The notes under the pieces were generated by a model. It did no database searches, was not told the origin of the DNA, and worked only from the letters and a program-made list of their open reading frames with translations. Made by a program: the position numbers and the translations under genes. A stretch of 64,000 nucleotides of DNA from Lentisphaerota bacterium (GTDB taxonomy: Bacteria > Verrucomicrobiota > Lentisphaeria > Victivallales > Victivallaceae), in contig JAAEMX010000138.1 in NCBI GenBank assembly GCA_024225035.1, positions 1 through 64,000 of the forward strand. Reading direction: 5' to 3'. This document shows positions 53,086-63,373 of this stretch, piece by piece (within the stretch, counting starts at the first letter, position 1; the number at the start of each line of letters is the position of its first letter).

Positions 53086-54882
53086 TTATTCGAATTTTTT
53101 AATCATACTGGTTTTGCGCAGCCTCCAGCTCCACGCTGCCTGCAAAAGTCCTCCCGCTGAAATCAGAATGCAGAGCAACAGGAAAACATCACCGTGTTTG
53201 GTGTAAAAAGTCAGCTCTGGATTTGCGGGAACCATTACTGGTATTATACCGCTTTTTCTCGCCCTGACTTCAGGTGCAGCTACTTCTTTGCCGGTTACCG
53301 GGTCTTTCTTGGTAAATAAACAATCAGAAATATACCCGCTCGGCTGAATCAGACAACTGGCACTATTATTGCCGCTGCGCAGCATCGGGACTCCAGTTTC
53401 CACTGCCCTGAATATGGAATTTGCCAAATGCTGGTCAGGTTCAGAACTTTTGGGATACCATGCGTCATTTGTAATGACCAGTATCATGTTAGCCCCTTTC
53501 AGTACCTCACGACGTGAAATATATGGAAAGACGTCTTCAAAACAAATACTGATTCCAGCCAGCACTCCCGGATGGATTGGCAACGGCTGGAAGCTAGTGC
53601 CGGCAGTCAAATCACGATTCATATCGATATATTTTATGATAAACTGCGGCAAGTATTTGCGGAAAGGCACATATTCCCCAAACGGAACAGGGTGTACCTT
53701 ATCGTATTTAGTCTGGAATCTGCCTTCAGCATCAAACAGAAAAGCGCTGTTTAAAGTACCGGGGTAACGCTTGCTTCCAGGCGGCAGGTCTTCAAAATCA
53801 ATAGTTCCAATAAGCAGCGGACATTTTGCAGCCATGCTCAATTTATAAAGTTTATAGCGATACTCTTCACATACAACCCCCATAGCCCTGTACGGGTAAG
53901 GTACTGCGGTCTCGGGCCAGATAATGATATCAGGGTGAGGCGTGCCTTTCAGAAGTTTGTAGGACTGCTCCAAGTAAATGTTCAAAGCTTCCTGGGCCTC
54001 AAAGTTGCTCGCGTTGCGGCGCTGTGAAATATTTCCCTGCACTAGTCCTGCATTAAAACTGATAAGGCTTTTGCGGGCTTTATTCATTTTTACAATTCGA
54101 CTGTTTCCATAAACAACCAGCAGCATCAGCAGAAACAAGGAGAACATAAAAGGAATCGGGCGCTTAAACTTACTGCCGCTGCGGTAATTATGCAGCGCAT
54201 TCCAGATAGCCATTGCAAAAGTTATATTCACCAGGCAAATCACAAAGCTCAAGCCATAAGTGCCGGTTACAGAACACATTTGAACCAAAGGCAGGTTGCG
54301 CCATTGGGTTGTAGCCAAGTAGTTCCACGGCAACATATCTGAACGCACCCATTCGGCTACGCACCACAATGCAGACAGGACAATCGCCAGCACCAATTCA
54401 CGCCAAGGCGAGAAATCGGTAAACTTTTCAACACTTTGGTATCCTTTGCGCAAAACATCGTTTGGATAAACAATGCCGCGACGCAAAACAGGGACCAGCA
54501 TAACCCAGGGAGCATAAAAACAGGCCATAACCGGAGCAATTAAGTATGGTATTACCGGATTTATCTCATAAAGCCAGTAAAAAGAAGGGAAAGCCCAACC
54601 AATACCCCAGACAAAACCACTAAGCAAAGCCATTGGCCAACGCTGATTCGAAACTATCAAGTACAAAGGAATCAAAGAAAACCAGGCCGTCACACTCCAG
54701 TTCAAAGGAGGTACTGCCGTACTCAACAGTGCACCACTGCCAAAGAGGCAGAGCAATGTCAATATTCTCCATGTCCAGCGAACTCTTCTGCATTCATTTC
54801 CGGGGCGAATTTCTTTCAATGAAGTAATATCTTCTTCATTTTCAATAGCCATCAGATTGTTTTTACTGTTTTCTGGGCTCAT
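53086..54882 (-). CDS. lnt: Apolipoprotein N-acyltransferase
   Basis: An inner-membrane enzyme that adds the third acyl chain to lipoproteins, marking a Gram-negative envelope. About six N-terminal helices are followed by a nitrilase-type periplasmic domain with its triad visible: the Glu in IIWPETAVPYP, the Lys in YDKVHPVPFGEYVPFR, and the Cys in GISICFEDVFP. ATG 54882 is preferred over an ATG five codons upstream because GAGGGA lies in between. At about 598 residues it is somewhat longer than E. coli Lnt (512). The T6SS TssJ lipoprotein would be one of its substrates. Confidence 0.93.
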   Translation of the reverse strand: MSPENSKNNLMAIENEEDITSLKEIRPGNECRRVRWTWRILTLLCLFGSGALLSTAVPPLNWSVTAWFSLIPLYLIVSNQRWPMALLSGFVWGIGWAFPSFYWLYEINPVIPYLIAPVMACFYAPWVMLVPVLRRGIVYPNDVLRKGYQSVEKFTDFSPWRELVLAIVLSALWCVAEWVRSDMLPWNYLATTQWRNLPLVQMCSVTGTYGLSFVICLVNITFAMAIWNALHNYRSGSKFKRPIPFMFSLFLLMLLVVYGNSRIVKMNKARKSLISFNAGLVQGNISQRRNASNFEAQEALNIYLEQSYKLLKGTPHPDIIIWPETAVPYPYRAMGVVCEEYRYKLYKLSMAAKCPLLIGTIDFEDLPPGSKRYPGTLNSAFLFDAEGRFQTKYDKVHPVPFGEYVPFRKYLPQFIIKYIDMNRDLTAGTSFQPLPIHPGVLAGISICFEDVFPYISRREVLKGANMILVITNDAWYPKSSEPDQHLANSIFRAVETGVPMLRSGNNSASCLIQPSGYISDCLFTKKDPVTGKEVAAPEVRARKSGIIPVMVPANPELTFYTKHGDVFLLLCILISAGGLLQAAWSWRLRKTSMIKKFE

Positions 54883-55078
54883 TTTTCCCTCGTTCATATA
54901 ATTAATATATTACCTATTCTGTAGAAAATCTGAACATTAATCACTCTTCAAGTTCAATAAAATTGATTTTCATGACAAATCATTGTAATTTACTGTGGAT
55001 TTATGAGAAAATAAAGTCTATATTAGCGACTTTTGAAAGATTGACCAATAATTAATGTTCCAAAGGGACAAATCTAAA

Positions 55079-56728
55079 ATGAAAGTCAGTGACTGTCTAG
55101 AGTTTGACCATATCGTCGTCGGCAGCGGCCTTGCAGGACTGTCAACAGCCCTTCACTTGGCTGAGTCAGGCGGATCTGTCGCTATAATCACCAAACGCAT
55201 TATAGATGAATGCAATACTAAATATGCACAGGGCGGCATCGCTTGTGTTATGGACGTTAAAAAAGATTCTTTTGAGGATCACGTCAAAGACACACTTAAT
55301 GCAGGGGCCGGAATGTGCAAAGAGGACATTGTCCGCAAAATTGTCGAGGCTGGCCCCGAAGTCATACAGGAGCTCATCGACAAAGGCGCGCACTTTACAA
55401 CTCGTGGAGAACTTGGTGACAGTAAGCACAAAGATGAATATGATTTAGGGCGGGAAGGCGGTCACACCAAGCGCCGTGTTTTACATTCAGGCGACATTAC
55501 CGGTGAAGAAGTCGAGCGCATTCTTGTAGAATCCTGTTGCACTAACGACAAAATCAAAATTTTTGAAAATCACATTGCTATTGACCTGATAGTAACTCAT
55601 CGAATCGGATGGTCAGGTACTAACCGTTGTCTTGGTATCTATGCTCTGGATTATGAAAATAACATTGTTAAAACTTTTCGTGGAGCTACTACCACTTTAG
55701 CAACCGGCGGTATCGGCAAAGTATACCTTTACACAAGTAATCCGGATATCGCATGCGGCGGTGGCGTTGCCATGGCCTACCGTGCCGGAGCCAAAATTGC
55801 TAATATGGAATTTATTCAGTTTCACCCTACTATATTGTATCACCCGAGCCTTCGCTCTTTCCTGATAAGTGAAGCTGTCCGTGGTGAAGGAGCTATTCTG
55901 AAACGCCGTAATGAAAATGGCAATCTGGTTGAGTTCATGCATAAATATCACCCGATGCAAAGCCTTGCTCCCCGTGATGTTGTCGCCAGAGCAATTGATA
56001 ATGAAATGAAGCGTTCCGGCGAAGAATGCGTTTATCTTGACATCACGCACCATTCTGAAGAAACTTTGCGAAAAAGGTTTCCTAATATTTTCGAAAAATG
56101 TCTTGAAATCGGTGTTAATATGTCCAAAGACCCGATACCGGTTGTCCCGGCAGCACACTATTCATGTGGCGGAATCAAGACAGGAGTTGATGGCGAAACA
56201 GACATTCCTGGCTTGTATGCCGTTGGCGAAGCGGCATCTACAGGACTGCATGGCGCTAACAGGTTAGCCAGTAACAGTCTCCTTGAAGCTCTAGTCATTG
56301 CCAAATTATCCAGCAAACATATTAAAGAAAATATTGCGGAACTGAAAAAATATCAAGCTCCCGGCAATGTTCCGGTTTGGACATGCGGAAACGCAACGGA
56401 CTCTGACGAACTTGTCGTAATTGCACATAACTGGGATGAAATCCGTCATTTTATGTGGGACTATGTTGGTATCTTCCGGACTAACAAACGCCTGGAACGA
56501 GCTAAAGCCCGTATCAAACTGATTCGAAAAGAGATAGAGAAATATTACTGGGATTTTCTTATAACTCCTGATCTCATTGAACTTCGTAATATTGCTTCAA
56601 CAGCAGAAATAATAATTGACTCAGCCCTGAACAGAAAAGAAAGTCGAGGGCTCAATTACAATGCTGACTATCCTTACATTGACCCCGACTTAGCCTGTAT
56701 AGATACCATAATTCAGCGGATAATTTAG
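55079..56728 (+). CDS. nadB: L-aspartate oxidase
   Basis: First enzyme of bacterial NAD synthesis from aspartate, using oxygen or fumarate as acceptor. The FAD site is HIVVGSGLAGLSTALHLAES near the N-terminus; the family pattern continues with KYAQGGIACVM, GREGGHTKRRVLHSGDITG, FIQFHPT, and GLYAVGEAASTGLHGANRLASNSLLE. Length is about 550. I prefer ATG 55079, since AAGGGA precedes it, over ATG 55055 eight codons upstream. pcnB follows after one base. No nadA or nadC is in the window. Confidence 0.93.
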   Translation: MKVSDCLEFDHIVVGSGLAGLSTALHLAESGGSVAIITKRIIDECNTKYAQGGIACVMDVKKDSFEDHVKDTLNAGAGMCKEDIVRKIVEAGPEVIQELIDKGAHFTTRGELGDSKHKDEYDLGREGGHTKRRVLHSGDITGEEVERILVESCCTNDKIKIFENHIAIDLIVTHRIGWSGTNRCLGIYALDYENNIVKTFRGATTTLATGGIGKVYLYTSNPDIACGGGVAMAYRAGAKIANMEFIQFHPTILYHPSLRSFLISEAVRGEGAILKRRNENGNLVEFMHKYHPMQSLAPRDVVARAIDNEMKRSGEECVYLDITHHSEETLRKRFPNIFEKCLEIGVNMSKDPIPVVPAAHYSCGGIKTGVDGETDIPGLYAVGEAASTGLHGANRLASNSLLEALVIAKLSSKHIKENIAELKKYQAPGNVPVWTCGNATDSDELVVIAHNWDEIRHFMWDYVGIFRTNKRLERAKARIKLIRKEIEKYYWDFLITPDLIELRNIASTAEIIIDSALNRKESRGLNYNADYPYIDPDLACIDTIIQRII

Positions 56729-56729
56729 T

Positions 56730-57953
56730 ATGACCGATAAGTTGATTGTAGCTCCACATATTTATAAAGTAATTGAACGCCTGCAGGAAGCAGGGTTTGA
56801 GACCTATGTTGTAGGCGGCGCCATTCGCGACTTAATGCTGGGCCGTCCTCCAAAAGACTATGATATTTCCACAGAAGCTACTCCCGAACAAGTAAGACAG
56901 GTATTCGGCAAACGCAACGCCAGAATCATCGGCAAGCGTTTTAAGCTTGTACACCTGCGTTATTCAGGAGACTTGATTGAAATCAGTACATTCCGCCGCA
57001 CTCCTGATGAAACCGGACAGATTCCGGGAAAACAGCGGAAAAGTCCTATCCCCGAAAATATGATATTCAGAGATAACGAATATGGCACTGCTGAAGAAGA
57101 TGCGTGGCGACGTGATTTTACCGTAAATGCTCTATTTTATGACCCGGTTCATGACGACTTAATTGATTTTACCGGTTTCGGCATTGGAGATATGCACGAA
57201 GGCATAGTCAGAGCTATTGGCGACCCCTTACTTCGTTTTGAAGAAGATCCTGTCCGCATACTCAGAGCCCTTAAGCTGGTAGGCCAATACGATTTTATCC
57301 CTGACCCCGAAACTAAAAAAGCGATAAAATCATCAATCTACTTAATAAAACATGCTGCCAACTCAAGGCTGTCCCTTGAACTTGAGAAAATTCTCAAAGG
57401 CACCTACGGACATAATATATTAGCCGCGTTCCATGATTACGGTTTCCTTGGCAATTTTCTACCATACCTTGAAGAAAACTGGAATACTCCGGCTCGCTCT
57501 TACGCACTGGAGCTTCTAGCCGAACGCAACAACAGGGTACAACGCGGTATCTATCGTGACAGCATTTCATTAGCAATGGCAGCACTTGCCCTACCCTTCA
57601 TAGAGGCCGAAATTGACAACGGAAATCGTGGTGACCTCTGGACTCCAACCAAGGACTCAAAATATAAAATTCGCCGTATTCTTCTGGAAGCGTTTACACC
57701 GCACAATATGATAAAACGCCTTACCAGCTCAGCACAACGTATCCTGTCAATTCAGCCCAGACTCAGATATACTGAGGCGCGCTCTAAAACAGTAACTTCT
57801 CTGCAGGGATATACACATTCGCGTGAATTAATGATGCTGCAGAATGAACTCGTCTGGAAAGATGAAAATCTTTCCCGCCGCTGGCCCAAATTTGTATCGC
57901 AGCGTAAACACAAGAAAAAACGTTCCGGAAAAAAACACCGCAAACATACGTAA
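56730..57953 (+). CDS. pcnB: Poly(A) polymerase I
   Basis: Adds A tails to RNAs and promotes their decay. The nucleotidyltransferase head has YVVGGAIRDLMLGRPPKDYDIST (residues about 25-47; DYD are catalytic), followed by IIGKRFKLVHLRYSGDLIEI, which is typical of PcnB rather than the CCA-adding enzyme. RRDFTVNALFYDP and EEDPVRILRALKLVGQ follow. The C-terminus is strongly basic (KHKKKRSGKKHRKHT), as is common. It begins two bases after nadB ends. Confidence 0.92.
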   Translation: MTDKLIVAPHIYKVIERLQEAGFETYVVGGAIRDLMLGRPPKDYDISTEATPEQVRQVFGKRNARIIGKRFKLVHLRYSGDLIEISTFRRTPDETGQIPGKQRKSPIPENMIFRDNEYGTAEEDAWRRDFTVNALFYDPVHDDLIDFTGFGIGDMHEGIVRAIGDPLLRFEEDPVRILRALKLVGQYDFIPDPETKKAIKSSIYLIKHAANSRLSLELEKILKGTYGHNILAAFHDYGFLGNFLPYLEENWNTPARSYALELLAERNNRVQRGIYRDSISLAMAALALPFIEAEIDNGNRGDLWTPTKDSKYKIRRILLEAFTPHNMIKRLTSSAQRILSIQPRLRYTEARSKTVTSLQGYTHSRELMMLQNELVWKDENLSRRWPKFVSQRKHKKKRSGKKHRKHT

Positions 57954-57967
57954 AGCATTAGATTCAA

Positions 57968-58839
57968 ATGACCGATACATCTACCCCTAGAAGCGCTGTC
58001 TTGCCATATGATATAAATGGCTTTGTATATTTGAACCGTAATGGAGGACATGGCCCTGAACTGCTATATATTGATGTATCGGACTACCTGCCTGTGCTTA
58101 AAAATATGGGTATGACAGAAGAAGTTCGTGAATCGTTATTAAATATGCATTTAGAAGAAACTGGTTTTCAAGTTAATCTTTCAAGAATTCAGATTGATTC
58201 AGGTGTGCCTGACTATATTTTGCGCTTGAGCTTACAAGACGCTACCACAATGGTTGGAGACGGTCGTATAAAGGATTTGCTGACTGAATGTGCTCTACTG
58301 CAAGCAGATCGTTTCAAAAAAATCGAACTCCAAATTGGTGTTCTTTTTCAGGAAAGGAAATCACCTCACAATTTTCAAAGGAATTCAGAGACCGAAATGT
58401 TAAAAAAACGTATCTGGCAGTCGTTCGCGGCTGGACTGAAGACGAGGGAACTATTGACTCTCCATTAAAAAGCCTTAACGGCACTCCTCAGGAATCTTTG
58501 ACGTTATACAAAACACTTGTGAGGACTGAACTGCCTATTCCAGTAAGGCCTTATGATACAGCAAGATATTCACTTGTTGAAATTGACCTTAAAACTGGAC
58601 GTAATCATCAGATAAGAAGACATTTTGCTCATTTAAGACATCCTTTAGTTGGTGACACCAACCATGGAGATGGAGCCCACAACCGAATGTTTAGGGATAA
58701 ATTTAACTGCAACCGCTTGCTACTTACAGCAACCAACCTTACATTGAAACATCCGTTTACCGGAGAATCTTTAAATATCGGAGCACCACTTGATCCGGAG
58801 TTCAAAATACTCCTGCATAAAACAAATCTCGAACAATAA
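57968..58839 (+). pseudogene. truC: Broken tRNA pseudouridine synthase (TruC-like C-terminus) joined to an unrelated N-terminus
   Basis: From about 58350 the +2 frame reads as the C-terminal half of a RluA/TruC-type enzyme: GKEITSQFSKEFRDRNVKKTYLAVVRGW, RYSLVEIDLKTGRNHQIRRH, HPLVGDTNHGDG and CNRLLLTATNLTLKHPFTGE. Upstream, an ORF in another frame (57968-58468) reads about 120 residues that I do not recognise, up to IGVLF. Restoring one T in the run at 58344-58348 would join GVLF to SGKEITSQ. The catalytic HRLD segment and the rest of the N-terminal domain of TruC are absent, so this is probably a fusion left by deletion plus a 1-base frameshift. It may instead be a live gene of unknown kind. 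Confidence 0.65.
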
Positions 58840-59058
58840 GTCAATATTATTTTTTTAATAAATAACATTCCTTTTAAATTGCTATAATAGTTATATATTG
58901 ATTTTCTATAAAAGTGTGCTATATTAGTGGGCTGGAAAAATTAAATCAAATTCGGTCTTGATTTTATTGACATAAACATAATATTTACTAACTAGTGACT
59001 TTCGGTCAGGAAGCTTATTATATAAGATGTAACTTGATTTCGAAAAGCAAGGAGCTTT

Positions 59059-59874
59059 ATGAGGGTCGAGAATAACTTAATTAAAGAAGACACATATACA
59101 ACACCAGAAAACAGAAAACGCTATCTGGCTGACCGCTTGTGCTTTGGTAATAGATTTCATTTTTACCTACGGAATTTTTTCATATTTTTCCAGACCGGCA
59201 TGTGTGCACGTAGAAAGCACTTGGATGCTTCTATGCAGACATATTATTCAAATAAGAATTTCAAACTTACTGAAGGTTGTGGGGGCAAGATTCATATCAG
59301 CGGCCTGAAGAATCTGGATGTCACTGACGGCAAACCTGTCATTATGATGGGCAACCACATGAGTTTGCTGGAAACAGCGATTTTTAATGCTATAATTGGT
59401 CCTCATCTGGACTTTACATATGTAATAAAGAAGTCATTGCTCAAAGTTCCTTTCTTCGGTGACATAATGCGCTCAATAAATGCTATTCCACTCACACGGA
59501 AAAACCCAAGAGAAGACCTTAAAATGGTACTGAGGGAGGGCAAAAAGATACTTAAATCCGGTAAATCAATTATGCTGTTCCCGCAAGGAACACGCAGTGA
59601 AGATTTCTCGCCGGAAAAATTCAACAGCATTGGAATCAAACTGGCAAGATCAGCCGGAGTTCCTATTATCCCATTTGCTCTAAAAACTGATTTTCTAGCA
59701 AATGGTAAATTTCTGCGTGATTTAGGCCCTATTCGCCGTGACCGTAAAATTTACTTCAAGTTTGGCGAACCTTTTATGGTAAAAGGAAACGGCAGAGAAG
59801 AACTGCTCAAAGTTATAGAGTTCATGGAAAAGAACATTAAGGCTTGGAGAAAGGAAGAGTCTGAAAACAGCTAA
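59059..59874 (+). CDS. plsC: Lysophospholipid acyltransferase (PlsC-like), variant motifs
   Basis: Acylates lysophosphatidic acid or a related lipid at the inner membrane. An N-terminal hydrophobic segment (FHFYLRNFFIFFQTG) precedes motif I, NHMSLLE near residue 99; motif III reads FPQGTRSE near 175. The usual forms are NHxSxxD and FPEGTRS, so the Asp of HX4D is Glu here and the Glu of FPEG is Gln. AAGGAG lies before the ATG. The gene abuts the antiporter gene at its stop. Confidence 0.85.
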   Translation: MRVENNLIKEDTYTTPENRKRYLADRLCFGNRFHFYLRNFFIFFQTGMCARRKHLDASMQTYYSNKNFKLTEGCGGKIHISGLKNLDVTDGKPVIMMGNHMSLLETAIFNAIIGPHLDFTYVIKKSLLKVPFFGDIMRSINAIPLTRKNPREDLKMVLREGKKILKSGKSIMLFPQGTRSEDFSPEKFNSIGIKLARSAGVPIIPFALKTDFLANGKFLRDLGPIRRDRKIYFKFGEPFMVKGNGREELLKVIEFMEKNIKAWRKEESENS

Positions 59875-61860
59875 TCAAGCAGGCGCTTTCCCATTTCTCT
59901 TATTACCAGTAAAAGACATAAATGATCTTAGTTTGTCTGGTTTTCCAATAAGCGCAAGGTAATCTCCCAACTTAATTTTGAATTCTGCGTCAGGATCTGT
60001 CTCAAACTGTTTATCACGAATTATTCCAACAACATTGATGCCATGCTCACGCCTGAGGTTGCTCTCGCTTAATGTACGACCAACAAATGGATTATCAGCC
60101 TTCACCTCGAGCCAGTTCAGGTCTATCATATTTATTGATGAAAGAAGCTGAGATAAATTGTGACTGCCATCTTTTATATCTTCAAGGGGATTGTATTGCT
60201 CACGGCGTACGGAATCGAGGTGCTGCTGGATTCCTACTGCTGAAACATTCAAACTCAACAAAGCCTGTCGAGCCATTTCCAGGCCAGCTTCAAATTCCGG
60301 CTGAATGACTTCATTTACACCATTTTTGCCAAGCTGCTCAATCTGTTCACGATTTTCAGCGCGAGCCAGGACTCTGATATCCTGATTCAACTCACGAGCG
60401 GTATTTAGAATATTAATCACGCTGCCAAACCCTGAAGTCGCTACCAGCAGCAGCTTAGCCCGCTGTATCGATGCTGCAGATAATATATGATACTCAGCGG
60501 CATCACCAAAAATAGCATTCAGTCCATCCTGACGAAACTCCTGAAATATACGGTGATTATTCTCTACAATTACATAAGGAAGCTGCAGGCTTTTTAAAAC
60601 AAATCCAATATACCTTGCGGTGTGTCCTCCACCAACAATAATTACATGATTTTCAAGTTTGTCGGTGTCAACATTTACAGTCCGCACCTGCTCCGGCTTG
60701 AACAGGCGTTTGAAAGTGTCGTAAACAGGTCTGGTCAACCCTGCAATCAAGGGGCCTAGAATCATCGACATGACGACAGTTGTAAGGATTATTGAATAAA
60801 CATCATTACTTATGCCCTTGCTTTCTACACCGGCACGAGCCACAATAAATGAAATTTCCGAAATTGGAATCATTCCCAGCACCATTGCCAGAGGCACAAT
60901 GTTACGATAACCAAATGAAAAACCAATACCGCCAAGCAATAAACCTCGACCGATGCCTACTATTAATGTAAGACCCAAGATAAGCCAGAAATTCGCATAT
61001 AAAAAATGAGGATTCATTAACATGCCGATAGAAACGAAAAACAACAGCCCAAATATGTCCCTGACAGGAATAAGGTCACTAAGCGCTTTATGGACATATT
61101 CCGAACGGGAAAGCACAATTCCTGCTATAAATGCTCCAAATGAGAATGAGAGGTTAAAAGAGCGTGTAATATAGCCGACGCCAAGACCAACCGCAGTAAT
61201 AGCTAACAGGAAAAGTTCGCGAGAATTCCAGTTTGCCACCAAGCGCAGTAGAAAAGGAATCAGCCTGGCTCCAAGTATCATCATAATAGCAACAAATATG
61301 AAAGCAGTAGCAATCGGCTTTACAACGCCCATAACGCCAACGTCGCCACCACTGCTGACATTTACCAGCACAACCAACATAGGTATCACAGTAATGTCCT
61401 GGATTATCGACATTCCAAGCATAACCCTGCTCGAAAGAGTTCCCATCAACCGTCGACTTACCAGAGTTTTCATCGTCACCGACGTACTAGAAGAAACTAT
61501 TGCAACGGCAAACCACCAGGATGGAACTCTTTCCCATCCCATAAATCTTCCGATGAAGAATCCGAATACCAAGGTCAGCACTACTTGAATTAGCGTTCCT
61601 AAGAAAGCAATGCGCCATATCGGCTTTATTTCACGCATCGGAAATTCAAGTCCAAGCGAGAAAAGAAGCAAAGCCACTCCTATTTCCGCCAGGTTCTCCA
61701 GTTCTCCAACCTGTGAAATGGTAGCACCACCAGTATACGGCCCTAAGGCAATACCGGCTAGAATATAACCTATAATGAGAGGTTGTTTAAATCTTTTGGC
61801 TATAAGACCACCAATTAGTCCTGCCAAAACAATTAATATAAGGTCTGTGGCTATTCCCAT
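59875..61860 (-). CDS. Kef-type monovalent cation:proton antiporter with TrkA domains
   Basis: A 661-residue inner-membrane protein with about 12 helices of the CPA2 antiporter type (VALLLFSLGLEFPMREI, VSSSTSVTMKTLVSRRL, GAFIAGIVLSRSEY), then a TrkA-N domain (HVIIVGGGHTARYIGF near residue 405) and a C-terminal TrkA-C domain. The layout resembles YbaL and KefB/C. No glutathione-binding partner gene is near. The role is probably potassium or sodium efflux controlled by nucleotide. It has AGGACG before its start. Confidence 0.9.
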   Translation of the reverse strand: MGIATDLILIVLAGLIGGLIAKRFKQPLIIGYILAGIALGPYTGGATISQVGELENLAEIGVALLLFSLGLEFPMREIKPIWRIAFLGTLIQVVLTLVFGFFIGRFMGWERVPSWWFAVAIVSSSTSVTMKTLVSRRLMGTLSSRVMLGMSIIQDITVIPMLVVLVNVSSGGDVGVMGVVKPIATAFIFVAIMMILGARLIPFLLRLVANWNSRELFLLAITAVGLGVGYITRSFNLSFSFGAFIAGIVLSRSEYVHKALSDLIPVRDIFGLLFFVSIGMLMNPHFLYANFWLILGLTLIVGIGRGLLLGGIGFSFGYRNIVPLAMVLGMIPISEISFIVARAGVESKGISNDVYSIILTTVVMSMILGPLIAGLTRPVYDTFKRLFKPEQVRTVNVDTDKLENHVIIVGGGHTARYIGFVLKSLQLPYVIVENNHRIFQEFRQDGLNAIFGDAAEYHILSAASIQRAKLLLVATSGFGSVINILNTARELNQDIRVLARAENREQIEQLGKNGVNEVIQPEFEAGLEMARQALLSLNVSAVGIQQHLDSVRREQYNPLEDIKDGSHNLSQLLSSINMIDLNWLEVKADNPFVGRTLSESNLRREHGINVVGIIRDKQFETDPDAEFKIKLGDYLALIGKPDKLRSFMSFTGNKRNGKAPA

Positions 61861-61965
61861 ATTTCGTCCTGATTATCCTGATACGCAATATATGAATTGC
61901 GGATTGGCCTCTGCTATTTATGAAACCGTAGTTCTACCCGCAATATGAACTAGTCTTAATCTATA

Positions 61966-62931
61966 CTAAAATCGCTTAATGTATACATGACAATAAGGTT
62001 TTCCGCCTTTTTTCTTGTACCAGCCCTGATGATACTTTTCAGCAGGCCAGAACCTTGTTGCCGGTCCTACTTTAGTAGATACCTTTAGACCCTTTTCCTC
62101 CAATTCTGCTATAAGCTCTTCAGCAATTTTCTTCTGATCTTTATTAACATAAAAAATCTCTGAACGATACTGGTTACCGATATCGGGCCCCTGGCGTTCC
62201 ACCTGAGTGGGGTCATGGATTTCAAAAAACAAACGCCCAAGCATTTCAAAGCTGGTCTTTTTAGGATCAAAAAACACTTCTACAGCTTCTGCGTATTTTG
62301 TTTTATGCGAGCAAACCTCTTCATAAGTCGGATTTGACTTGGTTCCACCTGTATAACCAGCGATTACCTTGATAACACCTGGAGCTTTTTCAAGATAATA
62401 TTGCACTCCCCAGAAACATCCACCTGCAAAAATGGCTCTGCCGGCATCTTTTGAACTGTCAGGAATAAAAATCATAGATATCGAATTCACGCAATGCCTG
62501 GTATTTCTACTGGTCATTTGCTCACCCTTGAAAACATGCCCAAGGTGGGCACCACAACGCTGACAAGTAATCTCAGTTCTGACTCCGTCCTTATCAGGTT
62601 GCTCTTTCACCATGCCGGGCACGGCTTCATCAAAACTTGGCCATCCACAACCGGATTTAAATTTATCGTCCGAAACATAAAGTGGAGCGTCACACTGCCG
62701 GCAATAATAAACTCCAGGCACAAATGAATCCCAGTACTTGCCAGTAAAAGGGCGCTCAGTGCCTTTATCAATAATTACTGCTTTTTCAGCAGGTGTTAAC
62801 TTATTGATTTCGATATCAGGTTGAACCTGATTATCGTTAGCTTCCTGATTTTTGCCGTAAGATAACATAATACTTCCCCAACATAAAATTACTAACACTA
62901 AAAGGGCCGACAACCAAAAAACTGTTTTCAT
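61966..62931 (-). CDS. msrBA: Secreted MsrB-MsrA methionine sulfoxide reductase fusion
   Basis: Repairs oxidised methionine in envelope proteins. The first 30 residues are a hydrophobic signal or anchor (VFWLSALLVLVILCWGSIM), so the protein acts outside the cytoplasm. The MsrB domain comes first: CRQCDAPLY and CQRCGAHLGHV for zinc, SGCGWPSF, and the catalytic Cys in RHCVNS. The MsrA domain follows with GCFWGVQYY and QYRSEIFY. I chose ATG 62931, which has GGAGTGG before it, over the in-frame ATG seven codons upstream. The B-then-A order differs from the more common A-then-B fusion. Confidence 0.9.
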   Translation of the reverse strand: MKTVFWLSALLVLVILCWGSIMLSYGKNQEANDNQVQPDIEINKLTPAEKAVIIDKGTERPFTGKYWDSFVPGVYYCRQCDAPLYVSDDKFKSGCGWPSFDEAVPGMVKEQPDKDGVRTEITCQRCGAHLGHVFKGEQMTSRNTRHCVNSISMIFIPDSSKDAGRAIFAGGCFWGVQYYLEKAPGVIKVIAGYTGGTKSNPTYEEVCSHKTKYAEAVEVFFDPKKTSFEMLGRLFFEIHDPTQVERQGPDIGNQYRSEIFYVNKDQKKIAEELIAELEEKGLKVSTKVGPATRFWPAEKYHQGWYKKKGGKPYCHVYIKRF

Positions 62932-63373
62932 CGCCGCCACTCCTTTTTTCAATTTTTTGATAACAATATTTCTGAAGTTGAAAATCTCCTAATAAAAAAT
63001 ATACAGCTCACCACAGCAAAAGCAACATTACAATATAATATCTATTATGAAGTCTTTAAAATCATGACTATTTATTACTAGTCCAATAGTGTATTTATGA
63101 TAATAAAATATGACAATATTTACCTGAAAATAGTTCAACCGCTTGAAAAAACATGCACCTTTTTCAATTTTTTTACAGTTATTTAATGTCTGTAACAGTT
63201 TATTTATGCCTATTTCAAGCCGTTTATACAGAATTATTATTTAAAAAAGCCCCATCAGCTCCTAACCAGAATAATTTTCTTGCAAAATTGCATTAAGTGT
63301 TTATTATAGGAGTCGGAGAGACGAGAGGAAAAAGTTCCTTTCAAGTATAATTCTTACAAATTGCAGGTAGCTA
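62932..63373. other. Intergenic region between divergent msrBA and the sugar porter
   Basis: About 440 bases, AT-rich, with no gene, tRNA or strong hairpin. It must hold the two divergent promoters, but none stands out. Confidence 0.5.
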
